Shown: positions 59,284 through 60,697 of the stretch, piece by piece
Layout: every line of letters starts with the position of its first letter
Position numbering within the stretch: the first letter of the stretch is position 1
Source of the DNA: DAOUJW01 sp034422115
GTDB taxonomy: Bacteria; Chloroflexota; Dehalococcoidia; Lucifugimonadales; UBA2985
DNA: 60,697 bases
Reading direction: 5' to 3'
NCBI GenBank assembly: GCA_034422115.1
Contig: DAOUJW010000023.1
Span: 1-60,697, forward strand
Notes under the pieces: model-generated
The model's database searches: none
What the model was told of the DNA's origin: nothing
The model's input: only the letters and a program-made list of their open reading frames with translations
Translations under genes and position numbers: made by a program

Positions 59284-59958
59284 ATGAAGGAAGCGGCAAT
59301 AGTTCTTACGGCCTATCTTGTCGGCTCAGTTCCCGTGTCGTACATCCTGGGAAGAGTCTTCAAAGACATCGATATCCGTCGATTCGGTAGCGGAAACGTG
59401 GGGGCGTCCAACGCATGGCAGCACGTGGGCAAGTGGACGGTGGCGCCCGTGACCGTATTCGATTTCTTGGTGAAAGGGTCACTCAGCGTCTATATCTCCC
59501 AGCAGTTTACCACCGACCAGTGGACTCCGGCGATAGCGGGGCTTGCCGCCCTGGCCGGCCATAACTGGTCGGTATTCATCAAGTTTACCGGCGGAAGGGG
59601 CATATCGGTGGTCGTGGGAGTGCTGCTGGTCCTGGCGTTCAAGGAGCTGGTGGCCGCCGCGCTTGTGGTCGTTGCCGGATGGATTGTCTTCCGCAGCTCA
59701 GCTCTTTGGGTGGGCATCGGCGTGGCCACTCTCCCCATTTGGAGCGTCGTTTTCGGGTCCACTGAGCACGTCACTGTGCTGTGCATCGGTCTGATTGTCC
59801 TGGTGGCGCTCAAGAGGCTTGTGTCCAACAGGGACCTGCCCGCCCTTGGCGATGGCGGTTGGAGGGTTTACCTTAATCGCCTGCTCTACGATAGGGACGT
59901 TTCCACACGGGACGAGTGGGTTCACAGAACGCCCGGCGAGGTGCAAGAGGATGGTTGA
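59284..59958 (+). CDS. plsY: PlsY-like glycerol-3-phosphate acyltransferase
   Basis: A 224-residue integral membrane acyltransferase that moves an acyl group from acyl-phosphate to glycerol-3-phosphate. Motifs RFGSGNVGASN and AGHNWSVFIKFTGGRG are diagnostic, within about five hydrophobic segments. No plsX gene is near. ATG 59284 gives the standard N-terminus (AAIVLTAYLVGSVPVSYILG). Confidence 0.85.
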   Translation: MKEAAIVLTAYLVGSVPVSYILGRVFKDIDIRRFGSGNVGASNAWQHVGKWTVAPVTVFDFLVKGSLSVYISQQFTTDQWTPAIAGLAALAGHNWSVFIKFTGGRGISVVVGVLLVLAFKELVAAALVVVAGWIVFRSSALWVGIGVATLPIWSVVFGSTEHVTVLCIGLIVLVALKRLVSNRDLPALGDGGWRVYLNRLLYDRDVSTRDEWVHRTPGEVQEDG

Positions 59959-60457
59959 GAGAGAGCCTACCTTCTGCGCCCGGCACCCCAGGGTGGAGAC
60001 GCGCCTGGCCTGCGGGAAATGCGGCGACTTCATCTGCCCCGAATGCCTGGTGCACACCCCCGTAGGCGCCCGGTGCCCCGAATGCGCCAACGTCCGAAAG
60101 CTGCCCACCTACGAGCGCGGCACATCGACCTATCTCAAGGCGGTGGGTGTGGGAGTCGTACTTGCGGCGGTTATAGGCGCCGTGTGGGGATTCCTCTTCT
60201 TCGAGATACTCCGCATCCCGTTCCTGCCGTGGATAGCCACCATCGGGGTCGGCTACCTGATTGGAGAGGGCATAAGCGCATCGGTGAACCGCAAGCGGGG
60301 ACGAGACCTGCAGTGCATAGCCGGGGTGTGCATGGTGCTCAGCTATGTTGTAGCGGGGTTTGTCAGCCCACTGGTCTTTGTCTTCACCTTTCCCAACCTG
60401 TTCTTCCTTCTGTCGCTGGTGATAGCGGTGTTTGTGGCCGCGGGCCGGGTGAGATAG
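59951..60457 (+). CDS. Membrane protein with N-terminal B-box-like zinc finger
   Basis: 168 residues. A zinc-binding head (CARHP...RLACGKCGDFICPECLVHTPVGARCPECA) is followed by three or four transmembrane helices. This head is common before membrane domains in Chloroflexota (often annotated as B-box zinc finger or rhomboid-like), with unknown role. The ATG overlaps the end of plsY by 8 bases; GAGGTG is 7 bases upstream. Confidence 0.75.
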   Translation: MVEREPTFCARHPRVETRLACGKCGDFICPECLVHTPVGARCPECANVRKLPTYERGTSTYLKAVGVGVVLAAVIGAVWGFLFFEILRIPFLPWIATIGVGYLIGEGISASVNRKRGRDLQCIAGVCMVLSYVVAGFVSPLVFVFTFPNLFFLLSLVIAVFVAAGRVR

Positions 60458-60475
60458 GCGTCACACGCGCTGCGC

Positions 60476-60504
60476 TTGCGCGTATGTCCGGCCTTTGCTA
60501 TATT
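60476..60504 (+). promoter_or_regulatory. tRNA-Ala promoter
   Basis: TTGCGC (60476-60481), a 17-base spacer and TATATT (60499-60504), with the tRNA 5' end 11 bases after the -10 box. Confidence 0.6.
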
Positions 60505-60514
60505 GTGCGGGCGT

Positions 60515-60590
60515 GGGGCTGTAGCTCAGCTGGGAGAGCGCTTCAATGGCATTGAAGAGGTAGGGGGTTCGAGTCCCCCCAGCTCCACCA
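60515..60590 (+). tRNA. tRNA-Ala (anticodon GGC)
   Basis: Complete cloverleaf: acceptor GGGGCTG/CAGCTCC, D-arm GCTCAGCTGGGAGAGC, anticodon stem CTTCA/TGAAG with loop ATGGCAT (anticodon GGC, reading GCC), T-arm GGGGGTTCGAGTCCCCC. The 3' CCA is encoded in the DNA. The same stretch read on the other strand gives the familiar spurious GGTRTP peptide and is not a gene. Confidence 0.97.
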
Positions 60591-60697
60591 ACCGGCACGG
60601 TAGATAGCACCGAGCCATTCAGAGCCATATCCTCGGCGCTCATGCCGGGGGCGAGGCTATCCTCCGGCATGGGCACCGTGTAGCGCATCAGGGCATT
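60591..60697. other. Right-hand edge, unresolved
   Basis: About 107 bases after the tRNA. A frame on the minus strand is open from the window edge but runs through the tRNA before it stops, so it is probably not coding there. A truncated gene entering from the right cannot be judged. Confidence 0.3.

Noticed and set aside
60461..60688. Minus-strand ORF of 75 codons at the right edge containing GGTRTPYLFNAIEALSQ
   Set aside because: This peptide is the antisense translation of the tRNA-Ala gene, a well-known annotation artefact.

Overview
The window is a 60.7 kb piece of a G+C-rich bacterial chromosome that carries about 75 protein genes and one tRNA (tRNA-Ala, GGC). I infer a free-living member of the Chloroflexota, most like the Dehalococcoidia/SAR202 group. 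The grounds are repeated CaiB/BaiF CoA-transferases, amidases, an ADP-forming acyl-CoA ligase subunit and an orphan molybdenum hydroxylase, together with RNase Y-YmdB, Lgt, IspH and many dispersed palindromic repeats. No rRNA or other taxonomic marker was used, so the placement is tentative. Several genes (mtaB, higB, probably uvrC) have a -10 box 6-9 bases before the start codon and no Shine-Dalgarno, so some mRNAs are probably leaderless.

Layout. 1-16 kb is a catabolic stretch: NDP-forming acyl-CoA synthetase subunit, alpha/beta hydrolase, Gfo/Idh/MocA oxidoreductase, PIG-L deacetylase, orphan xanthine-dehydrogenase-type large subunit, two GatA-like amidases each preceded by a small AtzG/GatC-like protein, two class III CoA-transferases, two metallo-beta-lactamase hydrolases and a DinB protein. 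16-26.4 kb is housekeeping: mtaB, fabF, a lipoprotein, recJ, lgt, xerC/D, rpiB-like, Nudix and ispH. 26.4-29.3 kb is accessory: a PaREP1/HEPN-like gene, an HNH plus RAMP-like gene pair flanked by degenerate pentamer arrays, and a HicBA module. 29.3-36.5 kb holds uvrC, small genes and a sulfate-assimilation operon (tauE-like, APS reductase, ATP sulfurylase, GNAT). 37-41.7 kb has an alcohol dehydrogenase, HigBA, a two-subunit MaoC-type hydratase, a PHP protein and yggS. 41.7-50.4 kb is a second accessory zone: PIN remnant, a two-gene ATPase module of more A+T-rich composition, a VWA protein, a PaREP1-like gene, a NucS-like nuclease, HicAB and a hydrolase. 50.4-60.6 kb is mostly housekeeping (yvcK, symporter, HIT, DUF971, rny-ymdB-PHP-plsY, zinc-finger membrane protein, tRNA-Ala), interrupted by a CoiA-like nuclease gene.

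The most striking structure lies in front of the sulfate-assimilation operon. A 16-codon ORF with three consecutive Cys codons is followed by a textbook intrinsic terminator (12-bp stem, U-rich tail). A 7-base segment overlapping the ORF's stop codon can pair with the 5' arm of that terminator. This has the full logic of a cysteine-responsive transcription attenuator. Other points of interest are the ATPase-plus-unknown gene pair (a candidate defence module), the pentamer-array-flanked HNH/RAMP-like cassette, and at least five families of dispersed palindromes.
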